Made by a program: the position numbers and the translations under genes. A model generated the notes under the pieces. It was not told the origin of the DNA. It ran no database searches and saw only the letters and a list, made by a program, of their open reading frames with translations. This document shows positions 55,501-63,425 of a stretch of 64,000 bases of DNA, in pieces. The stretch is taken from the NCBI GenBank assembly GCA_964464925.1, contig CAYXLI010000006.1, positions 124,001 to 188,000 of the forward strand, read 5' to 3'. Source of the DNA: CAYXLI01 sp964464925. Lineage in GTDB: Bacteria > Acidobacteriota > Terriglobia > Bryobacterales > Bryobacteraceae. Every line of letters begins with the position of its first letter. Position 1 is the first letter of the stretch.

Positions 55501-55752
55501 GGGCCGGGAGAACTCCAGAGGCCGGTCGGCCGGCCGCAGCACTCCGTAAAACTTCCAGGTGCCATTCAGCAGTGCGTACCACGGTGATTTCAGCGGATCC
55601 GCAGTCCGGGCAAGCGCCGCAGACGGGTAAACCATCATCGTGGAATGCGGCTTTTCCGTGCCAACGTGAACGATAGCCGGGTTATCCCATTCCGGCTTTT
55701 CCGCTGCGGCGAGCAGGAAACCAGAAACAAGCAAAAGAAGGAGAGGTCGCAT
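52561..55752 (-). CDS. Secreted glycoside hydrolase family 2 beta-galactosidase
   Basis: A 1063-residue LacZ-like enzyme with a signal peptide (MRPLLLLLVSGFLLAAAEK), so it acts outside the cytoplasm, unlike E. coli LacZ. Domains in order: sugar-binding jelly roll (about 50-235), Ig-like (240-345), TIM barrel (350-640), a second Ig-like domain and a C-terminal beta-sandwich (about 790-1050). Acid/base Glu474 is in GNESGDG; the nucleophile Glu538 is in ILCEYSHSMGNS. It precedes an MFS gene and follows the FKBP-DinB gene by 30 nt. Confidence 0.95.
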   Translation of the reverse strand: MRPLLLLLVSGFLLAAAEKPEWDNPAIVHVGTEKPHSTMMVYPSAALARTADPLKSPWYALLNGTWKFYGVLRPADRPLEFSRPEYDDSKWQPMPVPSSWQMHGFDIPIYTNIIYPWPQPVDKRPQVPYEFHPVGSYRMHFQMPAGWKGRRIYLHFDGVDSAFYAWLNGKKLGYSEDSRTPAEFDITETVKSGTNLLAVQVYRFGDGAFLEDQDMWRMSGIYRDVYLWSTPNQHVRDFEVKTKLDDEYRDAELAVIAQVRNSDSKASPVTLTAELFDGSGAAKGSATQKIELPATAETAASLTIPVKVPQKWTAETPNLYKLLLTVKSGSGAVLEVIPQNVGFRRVEIKNGRFLVNGKPVLIKGVNRHEHSEITAKYVDVASMVKDIRLMKQFNVNAVRTSHYPNSPAWYDLCDRYGLYVLDEANIECHHYGNDVKNRLTNDPEWKVAYLDRVERMLERDKNHPSIVIWSMGNESGDGQNAAAAYQWTKQRDPSRPFHYEGTTSHGGSNADINSFMYPTPESVKRLAAKRPEMPLILCEYSHSMGNSDGGLKEYWDIFYSGTNAQGAFVWDWVDQGIRLPVPGEYQANTLKKYFYAYGGWWEDKTGIRNDNNFNNNGLVAADRTPHPGLWALKYVYRNLHGSAVDLASGRVKVKNWNFFVNAKDVARGTWEVKADGRTLGSGVFPELDIPPGEEKEYTLSLPRIDAKPGSEYFLNLSFTIPKATEWAPAGHEIGWEQFPLPISAPAPKFKVDAAALLKVQDGPEEAVLSGKAFALRFDKKAGVISSFRYKGVDVLERGPRPDFWRAPTDNDRGAWKATRNDVERGRLPDVRLWQDAGPEWQVRDVRVESVNDQTAKILVKADLPVVGATYEMSYLVYGSGDVVVDAQYRPGSKKLAMMPRFGNELVLAPGFENIAWYGRGPVETYVDRRFERVGVYRSTVDKEWVEYSRPQDNGNKVDVRWVALTDAHGVGLLAVGAPRLSVSARHFTKEDIDRAGYTFQMKPHPQVFLNVDGQQMGAGGIDSWSPNAYPMEPYRIDGNSAHSYRYRLTPVDGDFNGKARESF

Positions 55753-55782
55753 ATTGCGGAACCCACCCGAGTTATATCACTT

Positions 55783-56679
55783 TCACTTCGACCACGGAGG
55801 AGCAATCCCGTTCATCCGTGCGTACGCAATCAACTGCCCCATGTGCTCGGCGGCGTGCGTGTCCAGCGCCACATACACGCCGCGCCGGATCGTCGGTATG
55901 CTGAAAAACTGAATATCGCGCCCGAGCCCTCCGTTCCGCTCCGCCTCCAAAGCCTTCTTTACCGAAGCGAAGCTATCGGCCAGCAACTTCACGATCTGCT
56001 CTTTGTTCAGTCCAGACTTCTCCCGCTTTTCGTTCTCTGCGATCCGCTTCCCCAGCGCCTCTTTTGTCAGGGATTCGTTCGCCATGGCCAGCAGCAGAAG
56101 ATTCCCATTTGCAAGATGGATCAGCGTTTCGCGGAACGATCGCACGCCTTCCGCCGGCCGCCACCCGTACTTCTCTTCGGGAATCGCCTTGGCCAACGAC
56201 AACACCTTTTCCTGAAGGTCGGCCAGCGGCACCAACAGATCCACAGCCGCGGGCAGTTGCGGAACGTCCTTCACTCCCATCAACTCCACGTCGAATGTCA
56301 GATCGGATTTCGGCGGAATCGGCCCACTTCCTTTTTCCCCGTAGGCAAGTTGATAAGGAATCAAGATGCGGCGCTTACCGCCGACCCGCATTCCCTCGAA
56401 CCCCTGCTCGAATCCCGGAATGACCTGCCGCCGCCCCTGCACGAATGAAAACGGCTCATTCCGATCCACCGAAGAATCAAACTTCTTCCCATCGCTCAGC
56501 CACCCGGTATAGTTCACTGTGTACTGCTTGCCGGCCTCGGCCGGATCGCCTGTCCCTTTCACTATGTCGCTGAACTGCACAGCGGGCATGACTTGCAAGG
56601 GTGTCTTAACCTCAGGCATCTGCGCCCTGAGCGGCACAATCAGTAGAAGCGGAATCGCAATCGCTATCCGATCAATCAT
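55783..56679 (-). CDS. FKBP-type peptidyl-prolyl isomerase fused to a DinB-like domain
   Basis: A 298-residue exported protein: signal peptide ending near LRAQ, FKBP domain at about residues 33-135 (YTVNYTGWLSDGKKFDSSVDR, QVIPGFEQGFEGMRVGGKRRILIP, YGEKGSGPIPPKSDLTFDVELMGV, all active-site aromatic positions present), then a DinB four-helix domain at about 145-298 with the metal-type His (LIHLANGN; DTHAAEHMGQLIAYARM; PPWSK at the end). Each part is common; a secreted fusion is not. I infer a periplasmic folding factor joined to a thiol- or metal-dependent DinB enzyme. Confidence 0.9.
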   Translation of the reverse strand: MIDRIAIAIPLLLIVPLRAQMPEVKTPLQVMPAVQFSDIVKGTGDPAEAGKQYTVNYTGWLSDGKKFDSSVDRNEPFSFVQGRRQVIPGFEQGFEGMRVGGKRRILIPYQLAYGEKGSGPIPPKSDLTFDVELMGVKDVPQLPAAVDLLVPLADLQEKVLSLAKAIPEEKYGWRPAEGVRSFRETLIHLANGNLLLLAMANESLTKEALGKRIAENEKREKSGLNKEQIVKLLADSFASVKKALEAERNGGLGRDIQFFSIPTIRRGVYVALDTHAAEHMGQLIAYARMNGIAPPWSK

Positions 56680-56783
56680 TCCACCGAGGATACACCGTAC
56701 CCGTTATCCCCCGGGTAGGTTGTTTCTATTAATACGATTTGATTATTGCCTCGATTCGAGAGGTCGGGCATACTCCTGTCAAC

Positions 56784-57845
56784 GTGCAGCGAACAGGCTT
56801 GAGTGCGATAGGGGTTCTTATTTCGATCTTCGCCATTTCCCGGCCCGCATCCGGGCAGGGTTGAGTTGCGGCCAGGAACAGCACGCCCGTGATTGGCGCG
56901 CTTTGCAGCCGCAGCGGACACACCGCCGATCCACCCAAGCGGCAATTGTGGACAGTCAACGTAGGCTATCGCTACCAGCCTTCCTCACGTCACTTTGTGG
57001 GCACGGTGGAGCAGAAGCAGCGCGAACTGGCGAACAATCAAATTCAGAATATCTATCACCTGTTTGATGTATCTATCGAACGGAAAATCACACAGCGCTT
57101 TGCACTCACAGCAAGCCTGCCAATTCTATTCGCGTATCGAAATCAGCTCTACGCACCGGCCGCGAAGTACAGGGTGGACAGCATCGGCGACATGACGGTC
57201 GGAGGCCGTATGTGGATCTTCCGCCCACCGACGGAGAACGGCGGCAATCTCGGCGTGGGTCTCAGCCTGAAGCTCCCCACAGGCAAATACAACGCAACTC
57301 AACTGGCGAAAGACCGCAGCGGGCGCGACATTATCGCAACCGCGGATCAATCCATACAAGCAGGCGATGGCCGCACTGGCTTCTCAGTGGACGTACAAGG
57401 TTATCATCCGGCCTACTTCCAGACGATGGCATACTTCAGCGCGGTGTACCTGTTCAACCCGGCGGACACGAACGGCGTCTCCACGTTTCGCACGAAGAAA
57501 GGCGAGGAAGTATTCTCGGTGGCCGATCAGTATCTGGCGCGCGCGGGCCTGTCTCACGCTGTTCCGAAGGTCCGCGGAATGATAGCAACCTTCGGGGGAC
57601 GCATCGAAGGTGTGCCGGTTCGCGACCTGATCGGCAGGAGCAACGGCTTCCGCCGCCCGGGATACGCCATATCCGCCGACCCCGGCTTCCTGTATTCCTG
57701 GAAAAGCCATATCTTTTCCTGCAACATCCCGTGGGCGATTGAGCGGAACCGCCGCCGCAGCGTGGCAGACATCGCTTATGGAGGCCATGGCGACGCGGCT
57801 TTCGCCGACTATATGCTGATCCTCGGCTATTCCCGTCGGTTCTAG
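56784..57845 (+). CDS. Outer-membrane beta-barrel protein, coding region interrupted by an in-frame TGA
   Basis: From GTG at 56784 a signal peptide is read (MQRTGLSAIGVLISIFAIS-RPASGQG), then TGA at 56862-56864, then the same frame continues without a break as VAARNSTPVIGALCSRSG and 300 more residues to a terminal Phe. The body looks like a beta-barrel (VNVGYRYQPSSRHFVGTVEQKQRE; FALTASLPILFAYRN; LGVGLSLKLPTGKYN; MLILGYSRRF). Relatives, as I recall, have a Cys just after the signal cleavage site. A Cys codon changed to TGA could be nonsense, a sequencing error, or selenocysteine. A start at 56889 would give a barrel without a signal peptide. Confidence 0.75.
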
Positions 57846-58441
57846 GCTTTGGGCGAGGCCTCGAACAGCGAGAACATCGCGCCCTGGGGATCGGCGACGA
57901 CGGACATTCGGCCAACGTTCGGAATGCTCATAGGATCCATGCGCACCTTGCCGCCAAGTTGTTTGGCCTTCGCGGTGCTCTCATCGCACTTGGAAACCAG
58001 GTAATAGATTGACCAGTGCGGAGGCGTGTTTGGCGGCTGGTGTTCAGAAGGCGGCATGCCTCCGATGAACGTCTCGCCATTCTTAATGTGCAGATAACCG
58101 GACTGGTCATTTTCGCCCGGTGCGATTTCCCAACCGAGCAGCGCCTTGTAGAACTCTTTTGCTCGAGTGACGTCCGGCGTCATCAGATCGGCCCAGCAGA
58201 ACGCTCCAGGCTGGTCTCTGACTCCGATGCCGTGATGAGATATAGCTTGCCAGAGAGCAAAAACGGCATCGCCCGGGTCCCGGATTACACACATCTTTCC
58301 GAGCTCTGATACGTCAAACGGGCCGGCCAGAACCGTGCCTCCGAGTTGCTTTGCACGCGCCGCCGACGCTTCTATGTCAGCCGTCGAGATATACAGGAGC
58401 CAGTGCGGCGGAACGCCTTGATCGGCCTGCTCCTTGCGCAA
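57842..58441 (-). CDS. VOC/glyoxalase-family protein, N-terminally truncated
   Basis: A 199-residue protein with two vicinal-oxygen-chelate modules; the second (about 80-199: FCWADLMTPDVTRAKEFYKALLGW... VVADPQGAMFSLFEAS) is complete. The first is only its second half (VPPHWLLYISTADIEASAARAKQLGG). Upstream in the same frame remain LYTIFRLDGRDAAAAYTL without a start codon, and in another frame MTHTDSNANFTQF, which looks like the original N-terminus. About 35 codons plus the frame appear lost, so the gene is probably decayed, though a TTG start at 58441 could still yield a protein. Confidence 0.75.
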   Translation of the reverse strand: MRKEQADQGVPPHWLLYISTADIEASAARAKQLGGTVLAGPFDVSELGKMCVIRDPGDAVFALWQAISHHGIGVRDQPGAFCWADLMTPDVTRAKEFYKALLGWEIAPGENDQSGYLHIKNGETFIGGMPPSEHQPPNTPPHWSIYYLVSKCDESTAKAKQLGGKVRMDPMSIPNVGRMSVVADPQGAMFSLFEASPKA

Positions 58442-58548
58442 CGTGTATGCCGCCGCGGCGTCGCGCCCATCGAGTCTGAAAATTGTGTAAAGTTCGCATT
58501 GGAATCAGTGTGTGTCATGCGGGAACAGTATACAGTTGCGCTACGCTG

Positions 58549-59208
58549 ATGGGAATGGTCTTCGGGACGAAAGCGATCTTGAGCCAGTCCCTGCTGATCC
58601 TGGGCGCGCTGTTCCCAATCGTGAACCCGGTCGGCAACGCTCCCATCTTCCTCAACCTGACCGAAGGCTACTCCAGCGGCACCCGTGAGCTGCTGGCGCG
58701 GAAAATCGCCTTCAACTGCTTCGTTTTGATCATCACCTCCATCCTTATCGGCACGTACATCCTCGAGTTCTTCGGCATCTCACTTCCAGTCGTTCAGGTG
58801 GGCGGCGGAATGGTGGTGATCGCAACCGGTTGGTCGCTGTTAAATCAAAAGGACGAAGCGAGGAAGGCCGAGGCGATGTCGCTATCCGATCTCTCGAAGA
58901 GGGCCTTCTACCCACTGACACTTCCGCTAACCGTGGGTCCGGGGTCGATCTCGGTGGCGATCACCCTCGGGGCTAACCAGACGCATCCGGCAAAACTCAG
59001 CCTCGCGCTCTTGATTTCCGTTCTGCTCGGCGCCGTGCTGCTGGCCGTCACCATCTACGCCAGCTACCGGTTCAGCGAAGGCCTGGCGCGGCTGCTCGGC
59101 GAAACTGGGATGAGCATCGTGCTCAGGCTTTCCTCATTCATTCTGCTCTGCATCGGCGTGCAGATTCTGTGGAACGGCGTCAGCACCTTGCTGGTGACAG
59201 TTCGATGA
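58549..59208 (+). CDS. MarC-family integral membrane protein
   Basis: A 219-residue protein with six hydrophobic helices. FPIVNPVGNAPIFLNLT near the N-terminus and PLTLPLTVGPGSISVAITLGA at about residue 125 are the two halves of the MarC (UPF0056) pattern. Function is unknown despite the historical link to multiple antibiotic resistance. The ATG at 58549 is preferred over an upstream start that would add a meaningless tail and overlap the divergent VOC remnant. Confidence 0.9.
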   Translation: MGMVFGTKAILSQSLLILGALFPIVNPVGNAPIFLNLTEGYSSGTRELLARKIAFNCFVLIITSILIGTYILEFFGISLPVVQVGGGMVVIATGWSLLNQKDEARKAEAMSLSDLSKRAFYPLTLPLTVGPGSISVAITLGANQTHPAKLSLALLISVLLGAVLLAVTIYASYRFSEGLARLLGETGMSIVLRLSSFILLCIGVQILWNGVSTLLVTVR

Positions 59209-59211
59209 ACC

Positions 59212-59868
59212 CTAGCGTACGGGGCGCATGATGACCGGATCCGCTTTGCACGTGTCCCGGACATCAGCGCCGCAGGCGCGCGGCTTCAAATCCTTCGTGT
59301 AGCAGACGCGCACTTCGCTTAGGAAGCGGCCGTTACACAGCACCTTCACCGATTCGGCGGGGAACGACGGGTTCGCCTGCTGGAATTCCTTGTGGACGTC
59401 GTCCGGGCTGACTTCGATCTGCTTCAGCGGCTGCGTGTAATCGAGCGGAATCTTCACGTTTGCGTAAGCCTGCTCAATCTTCTTAAAATATGCCGGCTGA
59501 TCAAGCCCGCTGCATGTGCCGTGCTTGGCCCACTCATGCTGGATAAGCTGTTCGGCCGGCATAAGGCGCAGCATCTGGCGGACGATGCCGCTGCGGACCG
59601 GATCGGAATCCGCACAATCGGAGGGAAAGCCGCGCTCAAACTGCGGCCACAACCCGTGCACGACGAAGCCGTACTGCCGGCCATCGGCGCATTGCTCCGA
59701 ATCGCGAGAACCCGCCGGAGTGGAACAGTGTTGCGGAGACCATGACAGGCTGAGGACGTAGTAATCGAATGTGCCCGCCTCGCCGTGCGGGTGAACCTTT
59801 TTCCTGGCGGCCGGCAGGGCGGCTGCGCACACGATCAACGCCGCAACAATCCAAAGAGTGCTTTTCAT
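59212..59868 (-). CDS. Secreted ribonuclease T2
   Basis: A 218-residue exported endoribonuclease. Signal peptide MKSTLWIVAALIVCAAALPA. The active-site segments are FVVHGLWPQF (His71) and HEWAKHGTC (His111, Glu112, His116); FDYYVLSLSWSPQHC opens the fold, and several Cys can form disulfides. T2 enzymes cut RNA at any base by a 2',3'-cyclic intermediate. Probable role is scavenging of environmental RNA. Confidence 0.95.
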   Translation of the reverse strand: MKSTLWIVAALIVCAAALPAARKKVHPHGEAGTFDYYVLSLSWSPQHCSTPAGSRDSEQCADGRQYGFVVHGLWPQFERGFPSDCADSDPVRSGIVRQMLRLMPAEQLIQHEWAKHGTCSGLDQPAYFKKIEQAYANVKIPLDYTQPLKQIEVSPDDVHKEFQQANPSFPAESVKVLCNGRFLSEVRVCYTKDLKPRACGADVRDTCKADPVIMRPVR

Positions 59869-59881
59869 CTGAGGATCAATT

Positions 59882-60634
59882 CTACAACGCCAGCTTGCCC
59901 TGATACATCATGTCCTTTAGCTGGAACCTGGCTCTCACTTCCATCGGCCCAAGCTTGGTCCGGAATACAACCTCCTTATCCGCCGGCAGAATCGGCTGCG
60001 CAGTGCGCGGGAAATAGAACAGGATGGCAGCCGGCTTCCTATCGATTTTCTCCGGCGTGATGGGGTCCTTGCCCTTGCGTTCCAGCGAGGTGGAATCTTT
60101 CAGTCGCTGCTCCACCAATTTTTGGCGGTCCTCTTCGGATGGGCCGTCGTCATTCGATTGCTGCCTGCCATGCACGGCCGGAATGCCGCTCACGCTGATC
60201 ACGTAGAAGTCGCCGGGGTTACCGGTCAACCTCCGGGCATCGCGGACCGGCAGCGCACTCTCCCACCGGACCAGGGCTGCCATTTGAGGACGGGAGCCGG
60301 CGTCCGCGCCGCCTGCTGCGCCGCCCATTGCTTCCGCGCCACCGCGGCCACCCATTCCACCGCCCCGGCCACCACCGATTCCGGAGCCGCCGCCCATGCT
60401 CTCCATTTCGGCACCACCACCCATGCCGCGGCCGCCTGCGCGACGGCCTCCGCCGCCCATACCGCCAGGGCCGAAACCGCCCCCGACCACGTCGACAGAG
60501 GCGGCGCGGGCCCAGGGAGACCTGCTGAGGATGCGCTCCACGTCTTTATCGGACCACTGGCCGGAGTCTTTGCCCCACGGGGTGTCAGCCCAGAGCAGGC
60601 TTGAACTGCTGAGGAGTAGCATGCGTCGTGTCAT
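59882..60634 (-). CDS. Gly-rich exported protein, acidobacterial GWxTD-like type
   Basis: A 250-residue protein. After a short hydrophobic start (MLLLSSSSLLWA) come WGKDSGQWSDKDVERILSRSPWARAASV, then about 60 residues of Gly/Met/Arg-rich repeats (GGMGGGGRRAGGRG...), and a beta-rich C-terminal part (DFYVISVSGIPAVHG; KPAAILFYFPRT). I recall similar proteins in Acidobacteria with W-[ST]-D-K-[DE]-[VI] near the N-terminus. Function unknown. The signal peptide is unusually short, so localisation is uncertain. Confidence 0.7.
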   Translation of the reverse strand: MTRRMLLLSSSSLLWADTPWGKDSGQWSDKDVERILSRSPWARAASVDVVGGGFGPGGMGGGGRRAGGRGMGGGAEMESMGGGSGIGGGRGGGMGGRGGAEAMGGAAGGADAGSRPQMAALVRWESALPVRDARRLTGNPGDFYVISVSGIPAVHGRQQSNDDGPSEEDRQKLVEQRLKDSTSLERKGKDPITPEKIDRKPAAILFYFPRTAQPILPADKEVVFRTKLGPMEVRARFQLKDMMYQGKLAL

Positions 60635-60637
60635 AGC

Positions 60638-60669
60638 AAAAAGATTAACCCGGCGAGAATGTCGCCGGG
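60638..60669 (-). terminator. Intrinsic terminator of the ilv-cimA operon
   Basis: Minus strand: ACCCGGCGA-cattc-TCGCCGGGT, a 9-bp stem, then TAATCTTTTT. It lies 30 nt past the cimA stop and directly before the start of the Gly-rich gene. Confidence 0.75.
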
Positions 60670-60698
60670 TGTAGTTTTACAAGATTTAACGTGTTGGG

Positions 60699-62309
60699 TT
60701 AGACGCCCCAGGAGTAGTCTTCGATCATCTGCTGGACTTTCTCGTCCTCTTCCGTAAGGCGCATCAACTCGAGGCGGATCGCGTCGACGACCGCACTCCA
60801 ACTGGCTTCGATGACGTTGTCTGAAACGCCGACCGTGGTCCAACTGCGGCGGTGATCGCTCCACTCGATGAGTACGCGAACCTTCGCGGCTGTACCCTTC
60901 TTTGAATCGAGGACGCGCACCTTATAGTCCGTCAGGCGGACTTCCGCGATGCCGGGGAACAGCGTACCGAGACAGGAGCGGAGGCAGAGATCGAGCGCGT
61001 TGACGGGGCCGTGGCCGCTGGCGGTGGCGGTGTGAATTCCATCCTGCGCCTTCAGCGTGACCGTTGCCGTGGTCTGCGGCTCCTTGTTGCCCGAGAGGCG
61101 TGTGGTTACTTCGAAGCCAACCACTTCAAACAATGTGATGCCTGGACGCAGAGCCTCACGGACCATGAGTTCAAACGTGCCTTCGGCGGCTTCGAGTTCG
61201 TATCCCTGGTGCTCCATCAGCTTGATACGGTCCAGCAGTTCGCGCCGCGCCTCGTCGGTCAGGCGGTCGCCGAGACCGTGCTGGTGCAGCTTATAGAAGA
61301 TATTTGCGCGGCCCGAAAGATCGCTGATGAGGACGCGCTGGCGATTGCCGACGCTATCGGGCGAGACATGCTCATACGTTGCGGAGTCCTTCAGAATCGC
61401 GCTAACGTGCACACCGCCCTTATGAGCGAACGCCGACTGGCCCACATAGGGTTGGTTGTTCTGCAAAGGCAGATTTGCAAGCTCCGCGATAAACCGTGCG
61501 GTGTGGGTGAGGGTTTGGAGTTTCTCGCGGCCAATGGTGGTATGGCCGAGTTTCAATTCCAGGTTCGCGATGATCGAGCAGAGATTGGCGTTGCCGCAGC
61601 GCTCGCCATAGCCGTTGAAACAGCCCTGGACATGCGTTGCGCCTGCTTCCACCGCTGCCAGCGTGTTCGCAACGGCCACGTCGGCGTCATTGTGAGGATG
61701 AATGCCAATGATTCCATCGAACTTCTCGCGCACCACCGCGACAATCTCAGCCAGTTTGTGCGTCAGGGTGCCGCCGTTGGTATCGCAGAGGCAGAGTACG
61801 TTAGCGCCAGCCTTCTTGGCGGCTTCCAGGGTTTTCAATGCAAAAGACGGGTTGGAGATGTAGCCGTCGAAAAAATGTTCTGCGTCGTAGACGACTTCCT
61901 TCCCGTGTTTCCTGATGTAATCGACCGTCTCGAAGATGAGCTTCAGGTTCTCTTCTTCGCTGATGCCGAGGGCGCGCTTTGTGTGCAGGTCCCAGCTTTT
62001 GCCGAAGATAGAGACTACGGGAGTACCGGCGCCGACCAGTTCAACGACGTTCGGGTCGGTCTCCACCGTATTGCGCGCGAAGCGGGTGCTGCCGAATGCC
62101 GTCAGCTTGGCATGTTGCAGCTTGAGGTCGCGGGCACGCGCGAAGAATTCTTTATCTTTGGGGTTCGACCCCGGCCATCCACCCTCAATATAGTCAATCC
62201 CCAGTTCGTCGAGCTTCTGCGCAATGAGCAGCTTGTCTTCGACGGAAAAGGACACGGACTCGCCCTGAGTCCCATCTCTGAGCGTAGTATCGAAGGTTTG
62301 GATTCTCAT
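60699..62309 (-). CDS. cimA: (R)-citramalate synthase
   Basis: Condenses pyruvate and acetyl-CoA to citramalate, opening a threonine-independent route to isoleucine. 536 residues. The DRE-TIM barrel has FDTTLRDGTQGE at the start and the metal site GIHPHNDADVAVAN; the LeuA dimer domain lies at about 395-510. Compared with isopropylmalate synthase (LeuA) the length, the GESVSFSVEDKL pattern and the co-location with ilvC support CimA. It is the last gene of the ilv cluster. Confidence 0.92.
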   Translation of the reverse strand: MRIQTFDTTLRDGTQGESVSFSVEDKLLIAQKLDELGIDYIEGGWPGSNPKDKEFFARARDLKLQHAKLTAFGSTRFARNTVETDPNVVELVGAGTPVVSIFGKSWDLHTKRALGISEEENLKLIFETVDYIRKHGKEVVYDAEHFFDGYISNPSFALKTLEAAKKAGANVLCLCDTNGGTLTHKLAEIVAVVREKFDGIIGIHPHNDADVAVANTLAAVEAGATHVQGCFNGYGERCGNANLCSIIANLELKLGHTTIGREKLQTLTHTARFIAELANLPLQNNQPYVGQSAFAHKGGVHVSAILKDSATYEHVSPDSVGNRQRVLISDLSGRANIFYKLHQHGLGDRLTDEARRELLDRIKLMEHQGYELEAAEGTFELMVREALRPGITLFEVVGFEVTTRLSGNKEPQTTATVTLKAQDGIHTATASGHGPVNALDLCLRSCLGTLFPGIAEVRLTDYKVRVLDSKKGTAAKVRVLIEWSDHRRSWTTVGVSDNVIEASWSAVVDAIRLELMRLTEEDEKVQQMIEDYSWGV

Positions 62310-62329
62310 GGTCTCTCTTTATCTATTCT

Positions 62330-62347
62330 GGGGGGCCGAAGCCCCCC
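62330..62347 (-). terminator. UUCG hairpin between ilvC and cimA
   Basis: GGGGGGC-TTCG-GCCCCCC on the minus strand, a perfect 7-bp stem with a very stable tetraloop, 20 nt before the cimA start. No U-run follows on the minus strand, so it may act as an RNA-processing or stability element rather than a terminator. Confidence 0.5.
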
Positions 62348-62361
62348 GTTTGCAGCTTGTA

Positions 62362-63402
62362 CTATTTGGTTGTGGCCAGAACCTGGTCCTGAGGCACACC
62401 GACTTCTTTTTTCTTCTTGAGGAACGGCATCATTGCGCGCAGTTCCGCACCGATCTTTTCGATGGGCTGGTTGCGGGCCTCTTCGCGCATCTTGAGGAAG
62501 TTGTGACGGCCGGTCTTGTTTTCATTGATCCAGTTCTTCGCGAATTCGCCAGACTGGATTTCGGCCAGGATCTTCTTCATCTCCTTGCGGGTCTCGGCTG
62601 TGATGACACGCGGGCCGCGGGTGTAGTCACCGTATTCCGCGGTATCAGATACCGAGTAGCGCATGTAGCCCAGGCCGCCCTCGTAGATGAGGTCGACGAT
62701 CAGCTTCAATTCATGCAGGCACTCGAAGTAGGCGATTTCCGGAGCGTAGCCGGCTTCCGTAAGAGTTTCAAAGCCCGCGCGGATCAGTTCGGAAACGCCG
62801 CCGCAGAGAACAGCCTGTTCGCCGAACAGATCGCTTTCCGTCTCTTCCTTGAAGGTGGTTTCGATGACGCCAGCCTTCAGGCAGCCGATGCCCTTCGCGT
62901 AGGCGAGAGCGCGATCGAGGGCCTTGCCGGAGGCGTTCTGATGGACGGCGACGAGACCGGGGACACCCACATTTTCCGTGAACAGTTCGCGAACGCGATG
63001 GCCAGGAGCCTTCGGGGCGATCATCGACACATCGATATCTTTCGGCGGCACGATAGCGCCGAAGTGGATGCTGAAGCCGTGGGCGAACATCAGCGTTTTG
63101 CCGGCGGTGAGGCCGGGAGCGATCTCGTTGGTGTAGATGTCGGCCTGGAGGTGGTCCGAAACAAGCACCATGATCATGGTCGCGGCTTTGGCGGCGTCCT
63201 TCACGGACATCACCTTGAGGCCGGCGGCTTCCGCCTTGTCCCAGCTCTTGCTGCCTTCATAGAGACCGACAATTACCTTCACGCCGGAGTCGCGAAGATT
63301 GAGCGCGTGGGCATGGCCCTGGCTGCCGTAGCCGATGATGGCGACTGTCTGATCCTTCAATGGCGATAGGTCGCCGTCATTTTCATAAAAGCGTCTTGGC
63401 AT
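62362..63402 (-). CDS. ilvC: Ketol-acid reductoisomerase
   Basis: NADPH-dependent isomero-reduction in branched-chain amino-acid synthesis. 346 residues, class I. The Rossmann motif is GYGSQGHAHALNLRDSG; FAHGFSIHFG and APKAPGHRVRELF are the conserved strands; the metal ligands are in LFGEQAVLCGGVSELI and ECLHELKLIVDLIYEGG. The last residues are basic and Lys-rich. It precedes cimA by about 50 nt. Confidence 0.97.
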   Translation of the reverse strand: MPRRFYENDGDLSPLKDQTVAIIGYGSQGHAHALNLRDSGVKVIVGLYEGSKSWDKAEAAGLKVMSVKDAAKAATMIMVLVSDHLQADIYTNEIAPGLTAGKTLMFAHGFSIHFGAIVPPKDIDVSMIAPKAPGHRVRELFTENVGVPGLVAVHQNASGKALDRALAYAKGIGCLKAGVIETTFKEETESDLFGEQAVLCGGVSELIRAGFETLTEAGYAPEIAYFECLHELKLIVDLIYEGGLGYMRYSVSDTAEYGDYTRGPRVITAETRKEMKKILAEIQSGEFAKNWINENKTGRHNFLKMREEARNQPIEKIGAELRAMMPFLKKKKEVGVPQDQVLATTK

Positions 63403-63425
63403 GTCTTTCAGGTTCCTTGGATTGT

